Shown piece by piece: positions 49,162 through 61,867 of a stretch of 64,000 nucleotides of DNA (its first letter is position 1; each line of letters begins with the position of its first letter). The DNA lies in contig NC_045139.1 in assembly GCF_008831285.2 (NCBI RefSeq), forward strand, positions 30,359,206 through 30,423,205. Reading direction: 5' to 3'. Source of the stretch: Nymphaea colorata (Eukaryota > Streptophyta > Magnoliopsida > Nymphaeales > Nymphaeaceae). Both the position numbers and the translations under genes were made by a program. The notes under the pieces are model-generated. The model saw only the letters and a list, made by a program, of their open reading frames with translations, did no database searches and was not told the origin of the DNA.

Positions 49162-50860
49162 TCTTGGAGTCTTCCAGATTAATTGTAGCTTATAGCAGAG
49201 TTTTTGGACAATTTATCCTCTCTGCCTCATGAAGGCTGCATCTATTGTCCCCATACGTGAACAGCTAATATGGAAAGCTGCTGCAGTTACGTGAAAAAAT
49301 GTGAATTGTGGGGACAGAAGCATGTGAAATTTGCGGGGTGACTGCTGGAAAGGTCAATGGCAGTAGCATGCAAGTTCTGTATTATTTCCTGTCTGTGTCT
49401 GCGATCTGAGAACTGGGTGTTCTCTGATTCAGCCCCTAGGAGACTCGACTTGCTGCAGCCCAGACCGGAAATCCACCGCCTGGTTTCACTGGTGAGGGAT
49501 CGTTCACTTGTCAATCAGAAGGTGCTCTGTATTTTATACAATTCTTTCATTTGACACACAGGGAAATTCGAAGAGTGGGGAGTAGAGAAAAGAATCGCAT
49601 AGAAAAAAGGAAGTGTGTATAGTTTGTAAATCAGTGTTTTTTGCTTGGTCGGATCTTTTTTCCCGCTCTCTCTACGAAAAAAGAAAAAAAAAGAAAAATT
49701 GTGGGGAACCTCTATACATAATATATGATATATATTTTGAGAAAGGTATGTGGATAAGTGTTTTTCCTTTTTGTGGTTGGAAAATTTTCTGTTGTTGGGA
49801 TTGTCAGCGAACTGTTGAGATGCCCATCCGATGGTGGTGAGAGGTTGCTGCCCATGTGAGCCTGATCAGAGCAGCACAAGAATTATTGAGGCTAGCTATT
49901 CAAAGGCTAGGGCCTTCTTTTCTTGTGCTTCCTGCAACGGTGTCACACACAGACACCCATATCACGCCCATTTATTTATTTCCTCTCTGTGCTGTGTGCT
50001 TGCTCTGCGAGGTTTTCGAAGATCTGATTTAACTGCTGCGACTGCGCAATGTAGGTCTCAGGCCAAGAGCATTTTTCTGGGCATTGTCTCAGGTACTGCG
50101 CACAGCGGTCACAGTTACTTTTACCGTTAAATTCGTAGAAGAATATCTAGTTATATAATACTTTATTGACAATTATGAAATCCTTTCTGGGTAGAAACCC
50201 TACCTTTCAGAATATCACGATCTTCCCTCGCTGCTTTTCGTTTTGGACCAGCTCAGAGATTGGCCGCTTGAAGACGAGCCTTTTTGTACAGAGTTAGTAG
50301 TTCCGATCCGGTGGATGCCGTCACACTTATTTTTCTAAAATTCAAACTGCAACACTTGCCCAATCATACTGTAAATCTATCCAACCCTGAGTTTATCTAA
50401 AATTTTAGAGGTATAAGAGTATGGTCTTGAGGGTCAAAGATGGTTTTTCTTAAGCAAACATTAAGTATTAGCGTTCTTGCTGAAGCCTAGCGGGGCATGT
50501 TATTTACAGTAAGGCAGGTGTCGAATGTTTTTCAGAGGAAAGTTTCTTGGTTTTACACATTTGGGAGAGCAATAATGTCTCTCAGACTCAAACGTCCGTG
50601 TTGCTCTAATGGGGTTCGGTGCACCTAGTTGAGCTAGGTGCAGCTTTAGAACCGGGTTGGAGAAAGGAAGAGGGGCTTCAACCTTTGGTGGTCGCCCAAG
50701 ATAATATCTCTCAGACTCGAGTTCTGGTTTTTGACGTGCATTACAGAGAATGTTTCAAGTATTTGCATTAGATTAAAATTGTGGCTTGAATGTATATCAA
50801 AAATTTGTTATTTTTTCTGTTGTATCCGCCGGCGCAGCTTGTTCCAAATCTGAACCATCT
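49162..50860. other. WD40 3' region and intergenic sequence
   Basis: The 3' untranslated region probably ends within a few hundred bases of 49161. Open frames at 49357-50130 have no family signature, and I see no gene. Confidence 0.4.
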
Positions 50861-51237
50861 TCGTCTCGAAGCAGCGCCCATCACTAGAAGGGCAGTCGAC
50901 GGCAATGGCGTTGCAGGTAACTCAACCTTTTTATCGTAATTTTCATCTCACATTGTTGTGAAATTCATAAAAGCAGAAAAACCACTGGACCGAGAAACTT
51001 GGCTATAACCGACGGTCAGCTGCACAACAATGCAAAACTCCCAAGAAAATAAAAAGGAAAAAGAAAGGCCTCATCATAGAGCTGTGCAGGCCCACCCATT
51101 GAATACAGAGTAGTTGTACTTGTTTATGATTTTCTCTTTCATCGTTCCGTTTAGGTGCAGGTAGCGTCATATGAGGTCTCTTTCAAAATCAATGATCGAA
51201 TTCAGAGTCCAGGAAGAAGAAAACGGTGGCGGCAGTG

Positions 51238-51456
51238 ATGGCCTGCACGGTGGTCCGGCCATCAGCTTGTGGCGCACCACAACGTCTTCTTTCACATTTT
51301 CAAAGCTGCAGTCCGACCATGGCCGCTCTTGGTATTCACAATGACAAGGTCGCCAGTTCATTTATTCATTCTGAGAGCAATAGGACATGCAGGCATGAAT
51401 TTTCTTTGGAAAAATTTCATTCGAAGGCTCACCATTTCGGCTACCATCTGAAATAA
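51238..51456 (+). CDS. Uncertain small ORF, 72 residues
   Basis: An ATG-started frame with a basic, Ser/Ala-rich start (MACTVVRPSACGAPQRLLSH) and a His/Lys-rich end. The region is GC-richer than its surroundings. A possible short upstream exon (MALQ at 50905-50916, followed by GTAACT) points into it, but joining it at the nearest acceptor (51154) runs in another frame and stops early. I do not recognise the protein. It may be a gene fragment or chance. Confidence 0.2.
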   Translation: MACTVVRPSACGAPQRLLSHFQSCSPTMAALGIHNDKVASSFIHSESNRTCRHEFSLEKFHSKAHHFGYHLK

Positions 51457-51793
51457 ATTCCAATATTGTGATGACTTCTGATTAACAAATTGGTGTTGGT
51501 CCATTAACGCTAATATACTTTGCCGAAACCTTGCTGTTTTATTAGTTATACTAATGAATCAAGTATTATTGTATATTATTACAGTTGTTGTTGTTATCAT
51601 ATTATTATTTTGGAGCTGAAATGGTGCATCGTTTCCATCTTTTTAAGTAGCGTCAACCTGAAAGGTGAAAGACCCTTCATCTTCCTATGTTTCTTATATT
51701 TCCTGTTTCTGATACTGTGGCACCCATTTGTTGCTTGTCCTTAACCTTTTTATTCTGCCTTCGCCATATTCGTGGATTTGTACATCGGCTATT

Positions 51794-52237
51794 TGTAACA
51801 CCCTTTGGGAAGTTTAGTCTCTTATGAAATATTTTTCAAGGGCTTATAAAATGGGTTATTAAAATGGTTGATAGTCATGATCCCTATTTTTTTTTTTGGC
51901 AAAAGAACCGAAGCTACTAGGAGATGAGTTGTAGTTCACCAGACCAAGAGCCTGAGAGTCGGGTGTAAAAGTCAACCGGGTCACAAGAGCCAGCTCCATA
52001 TTCAAACCTAGGGTCTCCACAGGCATGTATGCATGTACTTTAAAGGAGGTAAATTATAACACTCTATTTTGATGATAAGTTTAGTTTTTTATGGAAGATT
52101 GTGAGAGATCTTCAAGAGCTTATAAAGAAAATTGGTGAAATGATTATTTGCTGAACCGAAGCTACTAAGAGATGGGCTGAGATCCACCACACCAGGAGCC
52201 TCAGGAGTCAGGTGTGGAAGTGGTCGGGGTCGTGAAA
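51794..52237 (+). mobile_element. Complete TRIM retrotransposon
   Basis: The 5' LTR is 51794-51985 (TGTAACACCC to CGGGTCACA), the internal part 51986-52054, and the 3' LTR 52055-52237. The internal part opens with AGAGCCAGCTCC, the second half of an initiator-Met primer-binding site whose first half (TGGTATC) is missing. It ends in a purine tract TTAAAGGAGGTAAA. A perfect 5-bp duplication CTATT flanks it (51789-51793 and 52238-52242). Both LTRs share AGTTTAG, CTTATAAA, GAACCGAAGCTACTA and AGAGATG words. No coding capacity. It belongs to the same family as 14478-14930. Confidence 0.85.
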
Positions 52238-54216
52238 CTATTATCTTACCATGTTATCTTCCCACGTCGTTTTGTGCTTTTGATGGTGCGTTATCCAATA
52301 TTGGTTGCCAATCCTGACTTTCCTCCCCTGCCTCCACTATGTATACTCATTTATACAGTTTCATCGTCTGTATAAATCAAGAATACATGGTGATGAATGC
52401 AGGACACGAAAGTGAAGGATGAACAACCAAGATGTATATATATATATAAAGAAATTTTTAATAAAGGAACAGAGATAATGAGCTCACTCTTGTAACACAT
52501 ATGCACTACATAGATAGCACTGCAAATAAAAGGTTATGGTGGCATTTCATTTTGATTTCTAAATGGAGGAAGGAAGCGACTGGATCTGCTCTCTTGATGA
52601 AGTAATCTCTTAGACTGTGCCTGTCGGTGCTCTCTTAATGAAGTCATCTCTTGAACCGTCTCTGATCGGTGCTCCGTAGAGCTTCTTGTGAAGAGCATTC
52701 GTCATAGAGAGTTTTTTGATGATTTAAGCAAAATCTCCACGGTTCACTTAAGTATCTTCCTTTTCTGTTTTGAACCATAAGGATGTACATATACTTGATG
52801 TACATATGGGGTCAGATCCACCTTATTGAATTCCATTTGATCAAACCCTGTGTAATAAAATCCAGATGGGATTAGACCATTTTTTTTTAAATTTGAAACG
52901 GAGTTTCAGATTTGACCAGCATATATTACATCCTCCATCTATATCAGATCCGATCTTAATTGGATCCCAGTTGGATATTGGACTTGGATTTCGATTCAAT
53001 TATAAAGGTGGATAAAACATCCGAATTCAATTAGTAATTGGATCCGATTTTCCTTAGTAGATTCGATCTGAAATCAGATAGGTATTCAAGTATACCCTAA
53101 TCATTTATATCCCCGTTGAAGAAGAAATTAAGGCATTTCAGGAAGACGTCGTAACGTCGTTCACTCTGAGTTCTTTGTTCTTGAGAGCCTCATCTACACG
53201 CTGGACATCCTTTATTCAGCCTACAAAAAACCCACTTGGGCTGCATTTGAAAGCAAGAACAAGTTTCACTGCACTTTTGAGGACACCTCGTGCCTTCAAC
53301 CAAACACGAGCACTATTATCATCTTTAACATCTCACACCCTGCAACCAATATTGTGATTTCCTTCGGGATATGAGTTCCACCATGGTTAATTTGCATAAA
53401 AATAAAGAAATATTAGAAGCTAGATTCCGACATCTAAGATGGCAGAACCCTATTTCTTTTCTGGAACACAACCACATACATATAATTCCAGTACGTATAA
53501 GTCTTGATTGGTAAGCATGTTTGCATCCCTAAAAATCCAAAAACTGTTGGAAAATCACATAAAACAATGACTATATTATCTTAAACTACATCCTTTTTCA
53601 AATTAAAATTCAAGAAATGGTTGAGATCCAATCTAATCATATGACAAATCATATTCTTAAATGGATCTGCAGTCTCCACTATCAGCTCTCAGCTGGGCAC
53701 ATCCTGCAATTCTCATGATAAGTAGTGACACAAACCAAAAGCTGCACAGAAGCATCAGTCGCTAAAATGCACGGCAAAGATGTATATATACATTCAGAAT
53801 GTGATATGGCAGAGTATAAAATCTGCTAACACTTTCAAATGTAAAATGTTAGGAGTGATAACAGCTATAATAGGATATCATCTCACTAAATAACTCATCT
53901 AGTTTGCTTGCCTTTCTTTCCATGATTTATTTCATCCATTGCAAAGTCTCAATTACTAGGATCTCGGTACCTACCATCGCTTTTCTAGGCCCTGTGGACC
54001 ATGGTCAGAGCTAGAAATTTTTCATTGCAAGAGTCGAAGTATAAATATTCAAAATTTTTATATAGGTTAAACTAACATTTTTTTAAAAAAAATTTACATG
54101 TAAAGTTATGACTTTCTAAAAACTGGAAGGGGTGGGGGTTGGTGAAGGGGTTGTGGCCATTGCTGGCCCCCTACCTTCACATCTGCTCTGGAGGCCAAGA
54201 TCTTTCAGGCAGATAA
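52238..54216. other. Intergenic with degenerate repeats
   Basis: 52780-53110 is rich in 'GATCCGATTTGGATT' words of the dispersed AT-rich family. 54000-54180 carries GTCAGAGCTAGAAATTTTTC and GCTGGCCCCC, resembling the elements at 32047 and 36478. No gene recognised. Confidence 0.4.
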
Positions 54217-54383
54217 CAGTGGTAGAGCTAGAAATTTTTGACTAAGGGTCACTAATACTCCAACTTTTAGACCTTTGAAGGGACATCGATGTATATAAGT
54301 AAATGGTTATGGGACATTAATACATCAACCCACAATTTGCGGAAATTTCCCACACAATTAGCCGGCATGTGCCTCCACCACTG
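54217..54383. mobile_element. 167-bp hAT-like MITE
   Basis: The ends are CAGTGGTAGAGCTAG and, on the other strand, CAGTGGTGGAGGCAC. Flanks GCAGATAA and GTAAACAA agree at five of eight positions, a weak target duplication. Size and ends match the element at 28131-28299. Confidence 0.55.
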
Positions 54384-55949
54384 GTAAACAAAGATGGTAA
54401 GACCTGCTCCATGCTGTAGGATTAGAAATATTACTAACCAACTTCTATCGTCTACTCCTCCTCCCTAACTGTGCTAATTGTTTGGCTTTATGTAGCATAG
54501 AGTCGCAGTTGCTATGCCTTCAATGAAGAATGCTGAAGTGTAGGTTGCCTAGCTTTATTTCTGTGTTTTATATGAGATTAGATGAAAGATTCTTTTAAGT
54601 TGAAACTTACACTGTTGGTGGAAACCAACAAGAGCTCATACATCACGCTAAAGGATTAGTAACAATCCAAATCAATTCCAATTAATTGTAACAACTATGT
54701 GCCATAGTATGCAAACCCTCAACATCAGATAGCTTGCACATCCTTAGTTATAAAGAATTATGTTCTACTTCGAATAGAAATTCATGATATAGTGTGAAAG
54801 AGTAAACTTGCAGTTTTTGTTGAACTAAGAGTGTACAAGAGCTGAGTTTGGGCAGAGACTGAGCTCGGGCATGGTTCAAGCTCAAGCAATGCTCACCTTG
54901 AGCTGACCCACTTTCATTGGAACCCTGACCCACTTCTAAGGGTACACATGGACCTGTGCGCAATGCAAAGATGGACAGACCTGTGCATATAACCAGTTTT
55001 GGTCATTACGCCAACACTACAGGCGCTGAGATTTCTTGTTGAGCTGTCCGCCTCATGTTCCCAACGGAACACCTTTCTTGGAATTGATTGGAACTTTACA
55101 GACCAGAGCAAATAACACTATATATAAATTTACATGATCACTTGGAAGTGCACGTTTCACTCTGAATTAGTGGATGAGAGTTGCTTTCGAGAATAAAGCT
55201 TCATGATTATGTCAATGAACTGAGCTAATGAAGATCTCCCTCCCCTTTTCTCTGAATATGGAGAAGATATAGGCGATAGTACTTAACAAAATATATTGCG
55301 TGGATATACTTGAGCAGCTAATTATCGCCACAGACAGAGGAATTTAAAGCACTCCTTGATTGGCCGCTCAATTCTTAAAACTTAATGCATGATGGACAAT
55401 CTCTTGGGAGCCTGAAACTACCAATTTTTGGGACATACTGGAACTCCTGAGTCAATGGAGGTCATTCTATTCTAGGAACACATGCTTACCTGAGAATACG
55501 AGTAACACCAAGCTGCCCAGTGTGTTTGATATGAACATGTAAAATGGAATGCTAGTTCGGACTGACTTGGCCGGTCAAAAATCTTTGTGCTCGGTGTACC
55601 AAATCAAACAAAGGACACGCGTACAGCAAGACAACTTGGACAAAAACAAAGGCAAACCTCGCCGCTTGGTGTGGAACCGTGACAGAACGTTCGACGTGTT
55701 AGTGGTTACAAAGACATTTGGAGAATTAACTCCTACACATTCCGTGGCCAAAATTCTGCCCTTAAATTAAAGGCTACATATCTTCTTTTCTTTTTCCTTC
55801 TTTTAATTTAATACCCATCTTAAATAAATGGACCATGATTAAGGCCAACTGGTGCAGTCCCATTGATGCAGCAGCTAAGTCAAATGGGTATAGGTAGAGT
55901 TCAGATATGGGTATAGAGACATGGGTAAAGAATGTGGGTACAGGGGTAC

Positions 55950-55953
55950 AATA

Positions 55954-55985
<32 letters not shown>

Positions 55986-55986
55986 A
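55950..55986 (+). repeat. TA/TG microsatellite
   Basis: A TA run followed by TGTGTG. The surrounding 54384-57056 interval shows no gene. 55890-55950 has GGGTATAG/ACATGGGTA words, similar in kind to the ACCCA-rich patch at 6395-6425. Confidence 0.7.
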
Positions 55987-57060
55987 CTTAACATAACACA
56001 AAAAAATCAAAATGAAAGCAACACTTAAATAAGCAAGTGAATTTTTTTTTACATTGTTAATGAATAGTAACTCTAAAGACAAAATGAAAACTAAGTTAAA
56101 AAAATTAAATGACATAAGTTTGGGTGAGATTCTATCTAAAAAGTATCCAGTTGTATTCAAGTACCCACTTTTGGTATGCATATAGAAACATAGGTACGTA
56201 GACCTTATTTAGGTATCCACATGACTTATGATTGGAGCTATACCTAGTATGACTTCCATAAGGGGTTCGAATTTAAGAACGCATGAGGCACGAGGAGATG
56301 CCTATTCACAAAACAAATAGGAGAATACTTATTTGGCTTTCATTTAACTCTTGACTAAAAAGATCGGGAATCCACGATGAAAAAGACTTTCGTGTAGGAA
56401 AACCCTTAGTAATTGCAGCAATAACTGTGAAGTTAAAATTCACTGAACAATCTGATGAGTAAGAAGTTCTAATTGAAGCTCACGGAAGTGTTAATAAAAG
56501 TAAACCTGAAACTTTACTCTTTGGAAGCTGGCAACAAATCAGCTTGAAATGTAATTAAGGGATTGGGCTGTAAAAGGAAATACTTTCTATGAGAATAATT
56601 TCCTTTTCTTGGGGAGCACCATTTAAGTCACATGGTTCCTAATAAAAGTCGCTATAATTCATAATGCAATTCTTAATTGATGTTCATATCATTACTCTGA
56701 CGGAATGGGTTCACTTCTTTTCTTATTCAGAAGCGTATAAATTTTATCTAGAGTTATAAATATAAGCCTCTCAAAGGTCAAGCATGATTCACAAGCTGGC
56801 ATTGTACAATGACGGCAGGGACCCTGGACATGAGAGGAGTTGATCGTTTCTTGGCGTGCAATGAACTTATCTCATAAAGTAAACTTGGCCTTATTTTTCT
56901 TAGCTAGAATTTTGAACTGTTGAGCGCCGCTTTTGACCCTTCTCTTTCTTTCTTTCTCTCTCTCTCGTCTTGTATATTTGTTCTTATCTTTTTTTTTTGC
57001 ATTGTATCTAGGGGTTTTCTTGTCCCCAAATTTTGTTATGCATTCTCATTTTATCGGTTT

Positions 57061-57219
<159 letters not shown>

Positions 57220-57663
57220 CATGATGAACATGTAGATGATGTGTCTTCAGTTTGATTTCCGCGGGAGTAGTCTTTGATACTGCAAACGGTGACATGTGTG
57301 ACAATGAATGAATAGTGAATCATAGAACCCCTTAGGTTTTGAAGCAAGGGGAGGGGGGTTTGGTGGGGCGGTGAAGGTGCCTTTCCCCTCTCGTATACCA
57401 CATAACAAGAGGATATGAGGGGGAGAGAGAAAGTTAATTTCTGAAACACAGAAATCTGCCTTATCAAACTCATAGATACCTCTCTAAATATAGATCCAAC
57501 ATCTAAATGCAGGGTGTGATCCAAATGCAAACCAGCGACCCGAAAGTTCTAAGGTTTTGGCTATAGAAATGTCACCACATGATCCTATTTCATGTGCAGA
57601 ACCATTTGCTCCATGTATTGATTAGGTGACACCATCTCCAAGCATCTAACTGGGTGCCAAACA

Positions 57664-57700
57664 ATGTGCAAGGACATCTCTTAATGATGTCCTTGCACAT
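57664..57700. repeat. Perfect 15-bp inverted repeat (hairpin)
   Basis: ATGTGCAAGGACATC and GATGTCCTTGCACAT pair perfectly around a 7-base loop TCTTAAT. The A/T content and lack of a T-run argue against a simple terminator. It is followed at 57701-57750 by a direct repeat of CCAGAACCAAACTTCTTG. Confidence 0.8.
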
Positions 57701-58366
57701 GGTTCCAGAACCAAACTTCTTGCTCGGAAATTTGGATCCAGAACCAAACTTCTTGTTTCAAAAACAGATCTGGCCAAGCGGTCCACTTTTGGTTCTGGGT
57801 CTTTGTCAACTTCTAACGTACCAAATCCAACTATAACCCGAACCTTAACACAGTCAATTCGATGTCCCGAATCCGATCCATTTGCAACCCACTTTGCTAG
57901 GACCTACAGTTTTATTATCTCCAAAGTTTGGACAACCAAGCAATAAATTTGATAAGACTGCTGTTGGATCTGGACCACCCCATTCATTCCCTTACCCAAG
58001 ATGATCCCAATAGCTGCATTCACGAGCCAACTGTTTTCCCTAAAGTTGCTTACATTCCACAAATGGGACAAGCAATGTATTCATTGAGTTCATCAAGCAA
58101 TAATATAGCTCAATCCAATTTAGTCTCCATAAGATGTAATTGATAATATTGATTACATTAAAACAAAGTATATAACAGTATTTTACTATGCATATCATGT
58201 GAATTCCCTTTCACTTTTAGTCTAATGAAGGCCAAAGTCCTTTCACTTCACTCTAAGCCCTAGGGACCCAGCTTTTGGTGTTTCCGGATGATACTCCCAG
58301 TATTATTACTCAACTTGCATATTTGTAACACAATACAGAAGAATGGTACCACCAAATTGACTTCCT

Positions 58367-58447
58367 ATGCTTTTCGGAGCGTTCAACTTGCATATGCTTT
58401 TCGAAGCATTCAACTTGCATATGCTTTTCGAAGCTTTTCGAAGCTGG
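58367..58447 (+). repeat. 27-bp tandem repeat, about three units
   Basis: ATGCTTTTCGGAGCGTTCAA begins at 58367 and recurs with small changes at 58394 and 58421. The last unit breaks down into TTTTCGAAGC copies. Confidence 0.85.
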
Positions 58448-58663
58448 TGCCATGAAATTACTACTCACAGCTTTTTAAAAAGTTGTAGCCCAACTTGAGC
58501 ATCAGGCCCTTTAGAAGATCGGCCTCAGTGTTTGGCCCCAAATATGGTCGGCGGTCCCTTTTCATATATACAACACCCCCACCCCCTCTTCTAGGTGGGG
58601 CTTGCTCCATCTTTATATATAGGTCATCATCATACCAAACCCATGTGAGAAATTTTCCTTTTA

Positions 58664-58966
58664 ATGCATAAAAGTGGGATCAAAAGGTCGATGTCAGATG
58701 GGATGGGTAGCCCCATCGAGTCTAGGTTTAGCTTAGATTCAAGTCCTAAACAAAAGCTCAAGCGCACCAGCAGTCTTAGATTAGTAGTGCGGGGTGCGTA
58801 TTCGGGGCTGAAGGTACATTATATATATCCTCAAGCATCTCACAGTATCCTCAAGCATCTCACAGCCTATTGCCTAATGCAATGCATCAGTGCGTTTAAT
58901 CATGTCCACCCAAATGCATTGCATCTATATATATATATATATAAAAGCCAGACCCATTATCATTAA
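58664..58966 (+). CDS. Uncertain small ORF or first exon downstream of a TATA-like box
   Basis: An open frame of 100 residues starting MHKSGIKRSMSDGMGSPIES. The first 50 residues are Ser/Lys/Arg-rich (SSPKQKLKRTSSLR), and a possible splice donor (AAGGTACAT) lies at 58812. TTTATATATAGG about 50 bp upstream resembles a TATA box. After the donor the frame runs through a 21-bp direct repeat (TATCCTCAAGCATCTCACAG) and a TA run, so that part is probably not coding. Family unknown. Confidence 0.22.
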   Translation: MHKSGIKRSMSDGMGSPIESRFSLDSSPKQKLKRTSSLRLVVRGAYSGLKVHYIYPQASHSILKHLTAYCLMQCISAFNHVHPNALHLYIYIYKSQTHYH

Positions 58967-59871
58967 TTATTAAAATATTTTTTTTGCAATCTAACCATGT
59001 AGAAATGATCTCAAGAGTGATTTTGTAAGAAACATATACCAAGTTAGTTGTCTTTTTTACTTAAATAAAGTCTTTTTAATAATAAAAAAAATGAACGGCT
59101 CTTATAACATCAAAATTTAGACAATAGAAAGATTATGTAAATGACTTCAACTAAAACATGATTTATATTAAATTAGTGTTTATAAAATATTAGAAGGTTG
59201 ACATTTTGTTTAAAATATTATTTAACATGAACATAAAAGGATTGCTTTTCATCCTTTACCCAAGTGGTCTGATATCTATTAATCACTCATATAGAAAACA
59301 TATACATATATATACTTGTATTGAGTATTTTACAAGACATTGATACGATAGGATTTGTGAGAACGGGCTGCCAAATAACTGGCGAATCCAGTTGAGGGCG
59401 AAGAATGGCTAGAAATTGCCAGGAGTTGCAATGATATTGCGCCAAAATTGTACTCTTTTTCAGCGTTGCCTCTTGAGGATGACCATAAACCTCACAAGCA
59501 AGAGCTACATAAATAAAATGTAACTGGTATCTAGATTGTCCTAATAGGGAGTAAAGCAAAGATTAATTTCTTGCAGAGAGAACATATGGTAATTTAATCA
59601 GCAGATAGACCTCGTATGTTCGTGGTCATCTGACTGCCATAAAAGGACACACAAGCAGAATCATCGCTGTTCAGTTCTCCATGAAATTAGAACCTATATC
59701 GATTCCTCTCGTCTGTGGGCCTGAAGTGCTAAATTGGTTCAATCATGCAGCTGTGCAGATGCAGACAGCACTTAATAAAGCACTTCGTTGGCTTCTGCGC
59801 GATGAAAGAACAGCAGCAAATGAGCAAGGAAAAGACAACAACGTGCTTAAATTACTGAACAGAGAAGATAA

Positions 59872-60912
59872 CTACATAGGCATAAAATTTGGATCCCACA
59901 GATAGCCATTGAAGGAATCTAACAGTGAATACTGATCTTCTTCCAAGTGCAGTGCCCGCTGTTGCTGCTGCTGTGGCTGTTGTTTGTTATATTCTTTGAG
60001 ATCATTAACAGCGCCATCAAACTCAAGAAAATCAGTCAATAGAACTGAGAAAGAGCTGTGGGGATCCGGTGGAAGTTCACATGAACAATTGACTTCCATG
60101 GTGTTACCCTTGGCAGAGGCAGAAGGTGCTGCCAGAACTTGGTCCTCCCAACTGCCATCATTCAAAACCTTAAGATCACCACTAAAATTAGTTTGTTTCC
60201 CACAGAGCTTTTGATCGTTTGCTGGAGTTTTCATCGCTGTGTCTTGAACAGCTGAAGGAATCGATATGCAGATGTTGTTTCTAACAGCATTAGAGGATTC
60301 ACTCATTCTTCTCCCGTTTTTCTTGTTCTTACTGGCGATTCTACTGGTCTTGGGGCTTTCTTCTTGTGGGAGAGCAGCGGAATGAATATGGGAATGGCAG
60401 TTGATCTGTTGGGGAGGAAGGGTGAGGATGGGTTTGTGGGTGTCGGGATCTATCCCTTTATTTCTGAGTTTTTTGCTGAGATGGGTGTTCCAGTAGTTCT
60501 TAATCTCATTGTCTGTGCGACCTGGTAGCCTCCCTGCAATGAGAGACCACCTATTTCCAAGAAGGGCATGCAGCTTAAGGATGAGATCCTCCTCATCTGA
60601 CCCAATGTTTCCTCTCTTTATATCTGGCCTCAGGTAGTTCATCCATCTCAGCCTGCAACTCTTCCCACATCTCAACAGCCCTGGAGAGAGAGTTTGAGAG
60701 AGAAATGAAAATAATTTACAGAAGGATTAGGAACGTGAACTTTTTGCTTTTTTGAAAATGATGCATCATAAAAGTGTACCTGCTTTCATGGGCAAGGATC
60801 TCCAGTGACCTTCACCTTGACACTGAATGTAGCTTCTCAGCAGTTCATCTTCTTTAGGAGTCCAAATGCCTCTCCTAAGGCCTTCTTTTGAGCAGCAGGG
60901 GGCTCTACCCAT
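59872..60912 (-). CDS. R2R3-MYB transcription factor with bHLH-interaction motif, two exons
   Basis: Exon 1 is 60912-60780 and exon 2 is 60680-59872, with GT/AG borders, giving 313 residues. It starts [20 protein letters not shown], the usual plant MYB start. R2 carries W17, W37 and W57; R3 carries I70, W89 and W108. The consensus for binding bHLH partners, [DE]Lx2[RK]x3Lx6Lx3R, is met exactly at residues 76-95 ([20 protein letters not shown]). This points to a member of MYB-bHLH-WD40 complexes such as the MYB5, TT2 or subgroup 4 types; [10 protein letters not shown] (120-129) supports that group. The C-terminal part is acidic and has a Gln run (about 278-285), a likely activation region, with no clear repressor motif. 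The second intron usual in R2R3-MYBs is absent. Likely targets are flavonoid or related pathways, by inference only. Confidence 0.92.
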
Positions 60913-61450
60913 CTCCCTTTCTCTTCTTCAGACGTTGTGATTAAGAAATCAGAAGCACCAGCTCTACAAACTCTTGCCAGTTGCAGCCTATTTCATGCGT
61001 TGGACTTCACTCATGCCGTTCATGGCACCATTAATTCCTTTACTGAATAAAGGAGTTGTTTATTTATGTGTTCTCCTTGGAATTGTGGAAACATTTTGAA
61101 TCAGAACCAACCACCATTTACGAGGGACATGAAATCCAAATTCATCCATGCACATCTCTATTTCACCTTCTTGATCATGCCTTTCTGTTGAGTTTGGATC
61201 TGGAAGGTTTTGTTCATATCAAGAACGACAGACCATAACAAATGTCTGATTACAACCCTAATTATGAGCAGAGAGTATGAAGAAGGTAACCAAAGCATTC
61301 TGAGAATATGAATCTGAATCTGGGGTTATAAGAACATGCATTAGAAATGCTCCCTGTACTTGCTTGAACAAAAAAGAAACGAACAAACGTTCTATCCATG
61401 GATCAGGTTGCAGGTGCGACATTTTTCAAAAGAATAAAGGTGCAGGTGTG
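60913..61450. promoter_or_regulatory. Upstream region of the MYB gene
   Basis: It should contain the MYB promoter and leader. I could not pick out a convincing TATA box or cis-element, and no gene is seen. Confidence 0.3.
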
Positions 61451-61556
61451 AGATATATATATATATAGACACACACACATACACACACACACACACACAC
61501 AAATTGGTAATTTTCAAACCATTAGGTGCTAGACCCATAAATCTTAGCTATCTATC

Positions 61557-61597
<41 letters not shown>

Positions 61598-61655
61598 AAT
61601 TGGTAACTTTCAAACCTTTAGGTGCTAGACCCATAAATCTTAGCTATCTATCATT
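61451..61655 (+). repeat. 96-bp direct duplication carrying TA and CA microsatellites
   Basis: AAATTGGTAATTTTCAAACC, then TTAGGTGCTAGACCCATAAA and TCTTAGCTATCTATCAT, occurs at 61501 and again at 61597. Each copy is preceded by a TA-then-CA run. A looser match (GGTAAGTACTAGACACTTAG, next to a TA/GA run) is at 25688. Confidence 0.85.
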
Positions 61656-61867
61656 CTAAGATTGATGGTTGAAAAAAAAGGAAAAGAATTGTTAAGTAGA
61701 GCTAGATGACTTTAATACTCTGTTTCCTTTTTTCTATTTAATTTTCTCCCAAACACCCATCATAAAAACATGGATGGGCAAGATGATTTCTTACAGGCCT
61801 GGTACTTTTATTAATGATTCAACCAAAAGAGGAGCAAATTGTTGGTTGCCATACTCCATCCAACTCC

